DNA of 64,000 nucleotides from UBA6522 sp965262365. GTDB lineage: Bacteria; Pseudomonadota; Gammaproteobacteria; Steroidobacterales; Rariloculaceae. How positions within the stretch are numbered: the first letter of the stretch is position 1; the number at the start of each line of letters is the position of its first letter. Both the position numbers and the translations under genes were made by a program. A model generated the notes under the pieces. That model searched no databases and was not told the DNA's origin. It saw nothing but the letters and a program-made list of their open reading frames with translations. Of this stretch, positions 18,075 through 25,843 are shown one piece after another. Where the stretch lies: the NCBI GenBank assembly GCA_965262365.1, contig OZ253541.1:3596001-3660000 (forward strand). The letters are read 5' to 3'.

Positions 18075-18163
18075 CAGCGGTCCCTGCACGCACGGGTATG
18101 CGGAGCGCCGTATCACTCGGCGGGACCTGGACTCGCAGCGGTCCCTGCACGCACGGGTATGCG
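18075..18163. CRISPR. Two-repeat CRISPR-like element (type I-E-like spacing)
   Basis: An exact 28-bp sequence occurs at 18075-18102 and 18136-18163, giving a 33-bp unique spacer and a 61-bp period. These are the dimensions of type I-E arrays. The core GGTCCCTGCACGCACGGG and the following TATG align position by position with the common I-E repeat core TTCCCCGCACGCGCGGGG followed by GATG. The stem is weaker, with CCC-TG pairing to CA-GGG around a bulge. No third repeat is seen at the expected 18197, and no cas gene lies in the window. It could be an orphan or relic mini-array, or a chance duplication. Apart from this and the promoters at its edges, the 17802-18268 gap holds nothing recognisable. 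Confidence 0.45.
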
Positions 18164-18268
18164 TCTCGGCCGCGGACACAACGGTACGGCTGCACTGCTG
18201 GCGAACAAGGCACAAGACTTTTTTACAAACTTGACAATTTGTTGGCCATGACTCTTGTTCAGGGACGT

Positions 18269-18991
18269 ATGCTTACCCGCGAGACCATGAGTTCCCGAAT
18301 CTTGCTTATTGATGACGATGCGCAACTGGGTGCGCTGCTCCAGGAGCTGTTCTCGTCGAAGGGCTATGCAATGGAGTTGGCCTACGATGGGGAGGACGGT
18401 GCTGCGAGAGCCACGCAGGGCGCGTACGATCTCATCATTCTGGATGTCATGCTGCCGAAGAAGGACGGGCTGGCGGTACTGAGCGAGGTCCGGCAGTCAT
18501 CGGACATCCCCGTGCTGATGCTGACCGCGAAGGGTGAGCATACCGACCGGATCAAGGGCCTTGAGCGTGGAGCGGACGATTATCTCGCCAAGCCGTTCAA
18601 TCCCCGCGAGCTCATGCTGCGCGTGGGCGCCATCCTGCGCCGCGGCTCCTGGAGCGAGTCGGCCGAACAGGATACGCTGACCGTCGGGCCGTTGGAGTTG
18701 CAGATCAGGCGGCTTGAGGCCAGCGTAGGACAACGTCTGATCACGCTCACCGGGACCGAAGAACGGGTGCTCGAGGAACTCATGCGCAATCCCGGCAAGG
18801 TACAGTCAAGGGAATCGCTGACGGAGCGGGCCCTGGGGCGGCCCAGGGTAGCCTATGATCGCGCGATCGACACGCATATCAGTCACCTGCGGAAAAAGTT
18901 GGGCCGGGATCACCTCAAACGACCGGTGATACGGTGCATTCGCGGTATGGGCTACCTCCTGGTAACCGACTGGCGCCCCGACAACCCATGA
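18269..18991 (+). CDS. Response regulator, OmpR/PhoB family, CpxR-like
   Basis: The receiver domain shows the acidic pocket in LLIDDDAQLG, the phosphoacceptor D59 in LIILDVMLPKKDG, the switch Thr in LMLTAKG and the Lys in LAKPFNPREL. A winged-helix DNA-binding domain follows and ends in RPVIRCIRGMGYLLV. The receiver, including MLPKKDGLAVL and GADDYLAKPFN, is closest in style to CpxR, the envelope-stress regulator. The start at 18269 has an AGGGAC upstream; ATG at 18287 is an alternative. The stop overlaps the kinase start (ATGA). It probably regulates nearby exported-protein genes. Confidence 0.92.
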   Translation: MLTRETMSSRILLIDDDAQLGALLQELFSSKGYAMELAYDGEDGAARATQGAYDLIILDVMLPKKDGLAVLSEVRQSSDIPVLMLTAKGEHTDRIKGLERGADDYLAKPFNPRELMLRVGAILRRGSWSESAEQDTLTVGPLELQIRRLEASVGQRLITLTGTEERVLEELMRNPGKVQSRESLTERALGRPRVAYDRAIDTHISHLRKKLGRDHLKRPVIRCIRGMGYLLVTDWRPDNP

Positions 18992-20151
18992 AGAGCATAG
19001 TCTGGCGCACATTGTTGTCTTTCTGGGGTGCTACGGTCGCCATTCTCGCCGTCGTGGTCTTTTCAAACGCACGTGTCGGCCAACAATGGAATGAAGAACT
19101 GTATTCGGTCACAGCGTTCGACATGATCAATGCGGGGAGAACGGTTTTTCGTGCGGACGGGATCGAAGGGCTCGCCGAATGGTTGGCCGATGACGACAAT
19201 TTTCCCCCAGGCATGACGCTTTACGTGCTCGAAAACGACAGCGTGGACATTCTTGGGCGCGAATTTCCCTGGTTCCTGTGGCCGGCCCAGCAAGCGATGG
19301 GGGGGGCCCAGCGCGCCCCCGCAGCCGATCGGCGAGCACACAGACAAGGAGTCACGGGACCGGATGGAACCCGGTACACGTTCATTGTCGAGCCGGCACC
19401 GCAACCTACCCTGGGCGCTTTCGGGCTCCCAAGCGTCCAGTGGCTGGTGCTGCTGACGGCCGTGCTCGCGACGGCGGTGGCCTGTCTGACGCTCACACGA
19501 CCCCTTCGCCGGAGGTTGCTGCGCCTTCAGACGGCGGCCGGCTCGCTGGCCAGGGGTGATCTCGGCGCCCGGGCCAATCTCCAGACGAATGACGAGCTCG
19601 GGGCCGTTGCCCACCAGTTCGACCGGATGGCGGGACGCATCGAGAAGATGATCCGGTCCCAGCAGGAGCTGTTTCGCAACGTGTCTCACGAGATTCGTTC
19701 CCCGCTCGCCAGAATCCAGGTCGCCCTTGCGCTGGCAGAGGAGGAACGAGGAGGCGCGGAAGATGAAAATCTCGAGAGAATCCGCCGCGAAACGGAGGGA
19801 CTCGAGGGCATGATTCAGCAGATCCTCGATCTCGCGAAACTTGAGGTCCAGAGCGAAGATCAGGCATTTGAGGATGTGGACCTGGTCGAGGTCGTCAGTC
19901 TCGTCGTCGACGACGTTCGATTCGAGGGTCGTTCGCAGGGCAAGTCTGTCCGTTGGAATCCGCCCCATGGGCTCTTCCGGATCCGCGGATTGGCCGAAGT
20001 ATTGAGAAGCGCCGTGGAAAATGTGCTCCGCAACGCCATTGCGCACACCGCCGCCGTTCTCATGAATGGCACGGTTGAAGCCAGCAGAGCGCCCGAGGGC
20101 GGCCTGATCGTGATCTTGAAGCTGCCGCTGGTCCAGAGCCCCGCGCACTAG
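18988..20151 (+). CDS. CpxA-like sensor histidine kinase with truncated ATPase domain
   Basis: The start ATG at 18988 overlaps the regulator stop, so the two are co-translated. The 387-residue protein has a first membrane helix (residues 7-26), a periplasmic sensor region, a second helix (about 151-170), HAMP, and a dimerisation/phosphoacceptor domain with H234 in FRNVSHEIRSPLARI. The ATPase domain begins normally with an N box (ENVLRNAIAHTA, 344-355). It then jumps straight to GTVEASRAPEGGLIVILKLPL, which matches the last strand of CpxA. The G1 (DxGxG), F and G2 (GxGLGL) boxes are missing, about 50-60 residues. The reading frame is kept. It can hardly bind ATP; phosphatase or scaffold activity remains possible. 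Confidence 0.88.
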   Translation: MKSIVWRTLLSFWGATVAILAVVVFSNARVGQQWNEELYSVTAFDMINAGRTVFRADGIEGLAEWLADDDNFPPGMTLYVLENDSVDILGREFPWFLWPAQQAMGGAQRAPAADRRAHRQGVTGPDGTRYTFIVEPAPQPTLGAFGLPSVQWLVLLTAVLATAVACLTLTRPLRRRLLRLQTAAGSLARGDLGARANLQTNDELGAVAHQFDRMAGRIEKMIRSQQELFRNVSHEIRSPLARIQVALALAEEERGGAEDENLERIRRETEGLEGMIQQILDLAKLEVQSEDQAFEDVDLVEVVSLVVDDVRFEGRSQGKSVRWNPPHGLFRIRGLAEVLRSAVENVLRNAIAHTAAVLMNGTVEASRAPEGGLIVILKLPLVQSPAH

Positions 20152-20301
20152 CGGTCGCCCTGGGAACACAAGTGCATGATTCGTCGGATATTTGTGGGCT
20201 TTTCGAAGAACTGTCGCAAGCCTTTTTTCTTCCACCGCACACACGTATTCTTGACTGACTCGAGGCACAAGCGCTTTCGGCACAAAAGCAGGTAACTGGC
20301 A

Positions 20302-20730
20302 ATGAATCGTCCGACACACGTAATATTTGCAGCCCTTGCGGCTGGTTTCCTTTGCGAGGCTCACGCGCATCATTCGTTTGCGATCTACGACATCGACAAC
20401 AAGATTTCCCGAACCGGCGTGCTGACGCTGTTCGAGTTTTCCCAGCCGCACATTCAACTTGTACTTGACGCAACGTTCGAAGACGGTTCGATGGAAACCT
20501 GGGAAATCGAGAGCATGGCGCCGAGGCGCTGGGACAGCTTCGAGCATCCGCGGGATGTGGCCGCCGTCGGAGAGACTGTGACCATTCTCGGATGGCCGGC
20601 GCGGGATGGCTCCGACACGATGGCCCTCAGCACGATCATTACCGAACGGGGGACCACGGTCATCCTGGAGGAGGTTCGTCAACGGCGAGCGCGGGAAGAC
20701 ATCCCCCCGGTGACAATCAGGCGTGAATAA
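20302..20730 (+). CDS. Secreted DUF6152-type protein
   Basis: The 142-residue product has a Sec signal (MNRPTHVIFAALAAGF, cut at AHA) directly followed by HHSFAIYDIDNK. This is the AHHSFA-type start of the DUF6152 family. The small beta-rich domain continues with GVLTLFEFSQPHIQLVLD, a Trp in METWEIESMAP, and GETVTILGWPARDGS. It equals the N-terminal half of the longer proteins encoded at 22111, 23273, 25844, 43807 and 51821. It is the first gene of the plus-strand sulfatase cluster and overlaps the region just before the sulfatase start. The function of this family is not known to me. Confidence 0.8.
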   Translation: MNRPTHVIFAALAAGFLCEAHAHHSFAIYDIDNKISRTGVLTLFEFSQPHIQLVLDATFEDGSMETWEIESMAPRRWDSFEHPRDVAAVGETVTILGWPARDGSDTMALSTIITERGTTVILEEVRQRRAREDIPPVTIRRE

Positions 20731-20734
20731 AGCC

Positions 20735-22114
20735 ATGACATCAGTCCGACAAGGCCTCATGGCCGCGGCGCTGCTCGCGGCGGCTCCGTTCGCCCCTGGT
20801 CAGGACAGTTCCGCCCCGAACATCATTCTCATCGTCGCCGACGATCAAGGCTGGAACCACTTGTCCGTGCCGATGCACGACGGGTTATCGGGCTCCGGCA
20901 GCGATTATTTTCGGACTCCGAACCTGGAACGCATCGCCGATCGAGGAATGCGGTTTTCCAGCGCCTATGCCGCCGCCCCGATGTGCGGCCCGAGCCGTAT
21001 CGCCCTGCACTACGGCAAGAGTACCGCGCAAGTCGTGTACTCGGAATCAGCCAGCGAAGTCCAGGCAGAATCGATGACGATCGGGGAGTTGATGCAGTCG
21101 GCGGGTTACGCGACGGCACACTTCGGCAAGTGGAGCCCCGGCCCGCCGGCTACGGGATTGCAGTTCTACGACGAAAGCGACGGCGCGGCGGGCAACGGCG
21201 ACGGCAATGTCGACGACCCCGACAATCCCAAGGACATTTTCGGCATCACGCAACGTGCCATCGCATTCATGGAGGCGAGCGTCGACGACGGCAAACCCTT
21301 TTACATGCAGTTATCGCACTACGCCCCGCACGTCGGCTTCCAGGCGCTTGCGGAAACCATGGAAAAGTGGCAAGGCATCGAGCCCGGCGAGATACATACC
21401 GATCCCGTCTACGCGGCGATGACCGAAGACCTGGATACCGGAATCGGCAGGGTGCTGGACAAGTTGCAGGATCTGGGCGTCGAAGACAATACGTATGTGA
21501 TCTACACCTCCGATCACGGCCAGACCATCAACCGCTCCACCAACGTGCCCCTGGTGCTTGGAAAGGGCACGTTGTGGGAGGGCGGCATGCGCGTGCCGTT
21601 CATCGTCAGCGGTCCCGGCATCGCAGCCGGAACGATTTCCGGTGCGCGGGTCGTGTCGCTGGATTTCTTCCCCACGTTCGCCGAACTTGCCGGCGCCACC
21701 GACGCGCTGCCCGACGATCTTGAGGGCGGAAGCCTGGTGCCGCTGCTTCACGGAGGGGGAGACGGGGAGGTAAGGCGCGACCGCGAGGAACTCGTGTTTC
21801 ACTTTGGGCAGCCTAGCGGGCAGCCGGAGTCACGGCCCTCCTCGAGCATCTATCTGGAGGACTACAAGCTGCTGAAATTCTACGATACCGGGGATCTTCA
21901 GCTATTTGACATCGCGCAGGACCTGCGGGAGCAGCAGGACCTTGCCGCCCGTATGCCCGAGCGCGTGGAGGAGTTGCATCGGCGGCTGACAAGCTACCTG
22001 GATGCGGTCAACGCAACAATTCCGGACCCGTCGACGATAACGCCCGGGACGGCACCCGGAGCGGGGATGGGGATGGGCATGGGCGCCGGTGCAATGGGAA
22101 TGGGAGGCGAATGA
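20735..22114 (+). CDS. Secreted sulfatase (formylglycine type) with Gly/Met tail
   Basis: The ATG at 20735 is preferred over a GTG at 20723 because it begins the signal peptide cleanly (MTSVRQGLMAAALLAA) and has better spacing. The mature protein starts with APNIILIVADDQGWN, whose Asp residues bind Ca2+. The catalytic signature follows as MCGPSRIALHYGK, where the Cys of CxPSR is converted to formylglycine by a maturase not found in this window. YTSDHGQTIN gives the further metal ligands. It hydrolyses sulfate esters of a polysaccharide or small molecule in the periplasm or outside. The last 25 or so residues are almost only Gly, Met and Ala, which is odd for the family. The stop overlaps the next start (ATGA). 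Confidence 0.9.
   Translation: MTSVRQGLMAAALLAAAPFAPGQDSSAPNIILIVADDQGWNHLSVPMHDGLSGSGSDYFRTPNLERIADRGMRFSSAYAAAPMCGPSRIALHYGKSTAQVVYSESASEVQAESMTIGELMQSAGYATAHFGKWSPGPPATGLQFYDESDGAAGNGDGNVDDPDNPKDIFGITQRAIAFMEASVDDGKPFYMQLSHYAPHVGFQALAETMEKWQGIEPGEIHTDPVYAAMTEDLDTGIGRVLDKLQDLGVEDNTYVIYTSDHGQTINRSTNVPLVLGKGTLWEGGMRVPFIVSGPGIAAGTISGARVVSLDFFPTFAELAGATDALPDDLEGGSLVPLLHGGGDGEVRRDREELVFHFGQPSGQPESRPSSSIYLEDYKLLKFYDTGDLQLFDIAQDLREQQDLAARMPERVEELHRRLTSYLDAVNATIPDPSTITPGTAPGAGMGMGMGAGAMGMGGE
22063..22083 (+). other. Potential G-quadruplex on the coding strand
   Basis: Four runs of three or four G (22063-22066, 22069-22072, 22075-22077, 22081-22083) are separated by two- and three-base loops. They encode part of the Gly/Met tail of the sulfatase. 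The motif lies about 28 bp before the overlapping start codon of the next gene, so in mRNA it could affect translation coupling. Further G runs follow to 22104. Confidence 0.5.
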
Positions 22115-23178
22115 TGATCAAGACACAAACAGCAAGGTGCGGCGCAGCGAGCCTGTCGTTTATCGCTGGCCTGGTACTTCCGTTGTCGGCCGTGGGGCAT
22201 CACGGCAGCAACTCCAACCCGGACCTCTACCTCGCAGAGAATCTCCTGGTACTGGAAGGCGATATCTCCCGTATCTTGTGGCGCAACCCGCATCCCAGGC
22301 TGATGCTGACCGTGCTCGGCGACGACGGCGCGGAGACGGACTGGGAGCTGGAAATGTCCGGGAGCATAAACGGCCTGATCGCTAACGGACTAGACCAGGA
22401 CTTCGTTCGAATTGGCGAACGTGTCAGAGCGGCGGGCGTTGTCTCGCGACGGGACCCCACCTCCATCGGATTGCTGCACCTGCTCCTGCCCAGCGGCGAG
22501 GAGTACGTATCCGGCAACCGGGAGAACCTCTGGTCGGACGAGCGCCTGGCGATCAGGCGCCAGCCCCTCGATCCCGCCGCGGTCAGGGCCGCCGAAGAAT
22601 CGGCGGACGGCCTTTTCAGGGTCTGGGGACGACGTACCAGCCCGCGACCTTCCCCGGAAGAGTATGCCGGTCTTCTGACCGAGCACGGCCGCGAAATGGC
22701 GGCCCAGTACTATGGCCCCAGAGACAACCCGGAGTTCGAGTGTCGAACGGGCATCCCGACGCACATGTTCGACCCCACCCCGATGGAAATCACCGACGGC
22801 GGCGACCGCATCCATATACATACCGAGGAGTACAACATGCGGCGCGTGGTCTACCTGACGGAAGACCGCCCGGAGCCGGAGCCGTCGAACGTAGGGTACT
22901 CCACCGGGCGCTGGGAAGGTGACACGCTTATTGTCGAGACCACGCATATCGATTGGCCGTACTTCGATCCCTACGGCACACCGCAGTCCGGCCAGATGAG
23001 CTACGTGGAGACGTTCCGGGTTGCCGACGACGAGAGTCGGCTCGACTACACGATCGTCGCGACGGACCCGGTCATGTTTACCGCTCCCGTCGAGCTCGAG
23101 CGCGGCTGGCGGTGGCAGCCCGGCCTCCAGATGGTGGAGGACTTCGACTGCGTTGCCGATTGGGAAGACTCGGACTGA
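22111..23178 (+). CDS. Secreted long DUF6152-type protein, tandem copy 1
   Basis: The 355-residue product has a signal peptide ending at VGHHGSNSNPDLY, then the N-terminal DUF6152-like domain (LVLEGDISRILWRNPHPRLML, DWELEM). A linker follows with FRVWGRR. The C-terminal domain contains FECRTGIPTHMFDPTPMEI, GRWEGDTLIVETTH, LDYTIVATDPVMFTAPVE and a final FDCVADW. Two Cys and many Asp/Glu/His residues are conserved among the copies in this window, suggesting a disulfide and a ligand or metal site. It starts inside the stop of the sulfatase and is closely similar to the next gene. It is periplasmic or secreted; the function is unknown. Confidence 0.82.
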   Translation: MMIKTQTARCGAASLSFIAGLVLPLSAVGHHGSNSNPDLYLAENLLVLEGDISRILWRNPHPRLMLTVLGDDGAETDWELEMSGSINGLIANGLDQDFVRIGERVRAAGVVSRRDPTSIGLLHLLLPSGEEYVSGNRENLWSDERLAIRRQPLDPAAVRAAEESADGLFRVWGRRTSPRPSPEEYAGLLTEHGREMAAQYYGPRDNPEFECRTGIPTHMFDPTPMEITDGGDRIHIHTEEYNMRRVVYLTEDRPEPEPSNVGYSTGRWEGDTLIVETTHIDWPYFDPYGTPQSGQMSYVETFRVADDESRLDYTIVATDPVMFTAPVELERGWRWQPGLQMVEDFDCVADWEDSD

Positions 23179-23272
23179 GCGGCCGTCGGTCATGGCGAAA
23201 CCAGGAGCCTTGCCAGGAATTATGAGAGACTGTCCAGTCCGCATTTGAGCGAGTGACGTCAAAAAAAGGCCA

Positions 23273-24346
23273 TTGGGGGAAATGATGAATGAGGCAAAAG
23301 CAGCAAGGTACGGGGCGCGGACTCTGTCGTTCATCGTTGGCCTGATACTTCCGATGACCGCCGTCGGGCACCACGGCAGCAATGCCAACCCGGACCTGTA
23401 CCTGGCAGAAAATCTTCTGGAACTGGAAGGCGAGATCACGGGCATCTTCTGGCGTAATCCGCATCCAAGACTGAAGTTGACCGTGGTCGGCGAAGATGGT
23501 GTGGAGTCGGATTGGGAACTGGAAGTCGCCGGGAGTGTAAACAGCTTGTACCAGGACGGAATCACCGGTGACCATTTTCGTGTTGGAGATCAGGTCAGGG
23601 CCGCCGGAGTCGTGTCTCGGCGAAACCCCTCGTCGATCGGTCTGCAGAATCTGCTGTTGCCCAGCGGAGAGGAATTCGTGAGCGGCAACCGGGAGACTCG
23701 TTGGACCAGCGATCGCCTGGCGCCCACGCGCCCGTCCGTCGATCCTGCTGCGGTCAGGGCCGCCGAAGAATCCGCGCAGGGCCTGTTCAGGGTTTGGGGC
23801 CGGCGGGTCGGAGAGCGACCGCGGCCGGGCCAGTTTACCGATTTGCTCTCGGAACAGGGACGCGCGACGGCCGCACGATACCATGCCCCTACGGATAATC
23901 CGGAACTGGAGTGCCGGTCGGGATTTCCGACCCACATGTTCGACCCGGTCCCCATGGAGATCACCGACGGGGGCGACCGCATTCATATTCATACCGAGGA
24001 GTACAGCATACGGCGTGTCATCTACCTGACTGAAGACCGCCCGGAACCGGTGCCGTCTAACGTCGGGTACTCCGTCGGGCGCTGGGAGGGGGACACACTC
24101 GTCGTCGAGACGACACATGTCGATTGGCCGTACATCGATCCCTACGGCACGCCGCAGTCGGACCAGGCGGGCTATGTCGAGACGTTCACGGTTGCCGATG
24201 ACGACAGTCGGCTGGACTATACGATCGTCATGACCGATCCGGTCATGTTCGCCGCTCCGGTCGAAATCTCGCGCGGTTGGCGATGGGAACCCGGTACTGC
24301 GCTGGTAGATCTTGAATGTATCGCCGAGTGGGGAGGCTCAGACTGA
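23273..24346 (+). CDS. Secreted long DUF6152-type protein, tandem copy 2
   Basis: The 357-residue protein matches the preceding gene over its whole length, for example HHGSNANPDLYLAENLLELEG, RNPHPRLKLTVVGEDG, ECRSGFPTHMFDPVPMEI and GRWEGDTLVVETTH. It therefore arose by tandem duplication. The 94 bp between the copies carry a GGGGGA ribosome-binding site and no gene. The annotated start could be this ATG or the Met one codon on. The next gene, a sulfatase, begins directly at the stop codon (TGAATG), so translation is probably coupled. The function is unknown. Confidence 0.82.
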   Translation: MGEMMNEAKAARYGARTLSFIVGLILPMTAVGHHGSNANPDLYLAENLLELEGEITGIFWRNPHPRLKLTVVGEDGVESDWELEVAGSVNSLYQDGITGDHFRVGDQVRAAGVVSRRNPSSIGLQNLLLPSGEEFVSGNRETRWTSDRLAPTRPSVDPAAVRAAEESAQGLFRVWGRRVGERPRPGQFTDLLSEQGRATAARYHAPTDNPELECRSGFPTHMFDPVPMEITDGGDRIHIHTEEYSIRRVIYLTEDRPEPVPSNVGYSVGRWEGDTLVVETTHVDWPYIDPYGTPQSDQAGYVETFTVADDDSRLDYTIVMTDPVMFAAPVEISRGWRWEPGTALVDLECIAEWGGSD

Positions 24347-25822
24347 ATGGACATTGTTCATCACGCGCAAGAACGACCGGAAGTGTCGGAATCCCGAGCA
24401 GACCGTGGCGAAAGCGCCGCGTCGCACCGAGACTGGCGAGCAGCCGGCCTGGCTATCGCCCTGGGTTACCTTGGTACGGCACACTCCGCGCCGAACATCT
24501 TGCTGATCATCGGCGACGACATGGGCGTCGAGACCGTGGCGTCCTACGGTCTGGGCGAGAGCCCGCCGATGACATCCAATCTGGATGACCTGGCAAGAGA
24601 AGGCGTGCGCTTTACCAATTTCTGGGCGCAACCCGTCTGTTCGCCGACCCGGGCGACGATCGTTACCGGCCGATACGGCTTCCGCACCGGAATCGGCAGA
24701 CCCATCACCAACCGGGGTCCTTTGCCGGATCCGCCGCAAATTCCCGAGTGGGCGTTGCCGAACGTCAACCCGGGGATGGTTGGCGCCATGGGGATGGGAG
24801 GCGGCGATCTGCAGAGTATTCCCCGCCCCGGCCTTGGCGTTGACGAATTCACGCTGACCCATGCTTTCGACGCCAACGCGCAGCTCGGCTACTCCACCGC
24901 GGCGATCGGAAAGTGGCACCTGGCGGATGCGGACAACGGCTGGCTGGATCACCCAAACCGGATCGGTTTCGACTATTTCTCCGGTGGGGCCACCGGCGGG
25001 GTCGTATCGTATTTCGCCTGGAACAAGGTGGTTGACGGCGACGTGGCGGGCGTGGTCGGATATGCGCCCACCGACAAGGTGGACGACGCCATCGCCTGGA
25101 TCGCGGCGCGGGACGACAACCCCTGGTTCATGTGGTTCGGTTTCAACTTGCCCCACTCGCCGGCGCATACGCCGCCCGACGACACCCGCACGGGCACGTC
25201 GAACAGCAATTACGCAGCCATGATCGAGACCATGGACACGCAGACCGGCCGGTTGCTGGCTTCCATCGACCCGGAAGTACTCGCAAACACGTTTGTGATC
25301 TTCATGGGCGATAACGGCACGCCCAGCGGCAACGTGACGGCGCCGTTTCAGGCCGGACGGGCCAAGGGCGCGATCTATCAGGGCGGCGTCAATGTGCCGT
25401 TTATCGTGTCCGGACCCGGCGTGCAGCGCGGAGCGGTTTCCGAGGCCCTGGTCAATTCCACCGATCTGTTCGTGACAATCATGGAAATGGCCGGCATCGA
25501 TCCTGCCGAAACAGTTCCGGATTCCGTAACGCATGATTCGGTCAGTTTCCTGGCGACGCTGTCCGACCCTGCGGTGTCGCCCAGAGAGTGGGTGTACGCG
25601 GACGAGTTCTTCGGTGGATTCGAGGGAGTCGAGACCGCGGACTACGCGATGCGGGACAAGCGCTACAAGCTCTTGAGATTCGACGGCGTTGAGGAGTTAT
25701 ACGATCTGCAGGCCGATCCCTACGAACACAACAACCTGCTCGCCGGTGAGCTGTCGGCTGAGGAACGCACGGCGTACGCCGCACTACGGGCTGAAGTGGA
25801 GAAGCTGCGCAACAGCAGGTGA
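24347..25822 (+). CDS. Secreted sulfatase (formylglycine type), second copy
   Basis: The 491-residue protein contains LLIIGDDMGVETVASYG (Ca2+-binding Asp pair), the catalytic PVCSPTRATIVTGRYG with the CxPTR Cys, IGKWHLADADNGW, and IFMGDNGTPSG, all in family order. A hydrophobic run (AGLAIALGYLGTAHSA) is the probable signal, but about 35 residues precede it. That extension is encoded by dispersed repeat copy B, so the real start may be later. An insertion around residues 140-155 (PGMVGAMGMGGGD) is Gly/Met-rich like the tail of the first sulfatase. It differs clearly from that sulfatase, so the two should act on different sulfate groups. Confidence 0.9.
   Translation: MDIVHHAQERPEVSESRADRGESAASHRDWRAAGLAIALGYLGTAHSAPNILLIIGDDMGVETVASYGLGESPPMTSNLDDLAREGVRFTNFWAQPVCSPTRATIVTGRYGFRTGIGRPITNRGPLPDPPQIPEWALPNVNPGMVGAMGMGGGDLQSIPRPGLGVDEFTLTHAFDANAQLGYSTAAIGKWHLADADNGWLDHPNRIGFDYFSGGATGGVVSYFAWNKVVDGDVAGVVGYAPTDKVDDAIAWIAARDDNPWFMWFGFNLPHSPAHTPPDDTRTGTSNSNYAAMIETMDTQTGRLLASIDPEVLANTFVIFMGDNGTPSGNVTAPFQAGRAKGAIYQGGVNVPFIVSGPGVQRGAVSEALVNSTDLFVTIMEMAGIDPAETVPDSVTHDSVSFLATLSDPAVSPREWVYADEFFGGFEGVETADYAMRDKRYKLLRFDGVEELYDLQADPYEHNNLLAGELSAEERTAYAALRAEVEKLRNSR
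24404..24440 (+). repeat. Dispersed repeat, copy B
   Basis: The 17-bp core CCGCGTCGCACCGAGAC at 24417-24433 is identical to copies A and C. It falls inside the N-terminal extension of the second sulfatase, just before its signal-peptide core, and there encodes a GESAASHRD peptide like the GESPASHRD encoded by copy C. Confidence 0.6.
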
Positions 25823-25843
25823 ATCTCCCGGGAGGAGCGAGGC

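Noticed and set aside
18176..18210. Possible third CRISPR-like repeat
   Set aside because: Only a few bases around CGGT and CTGCAC agree with the repeat, and the spacing is wrong.
18225..18242. Inverted repeat ACAAA/TTTGT around a TTGACA before the response regulator
   Set aside because: The arms are only five bases and no matching -10 box is found at the right distance.
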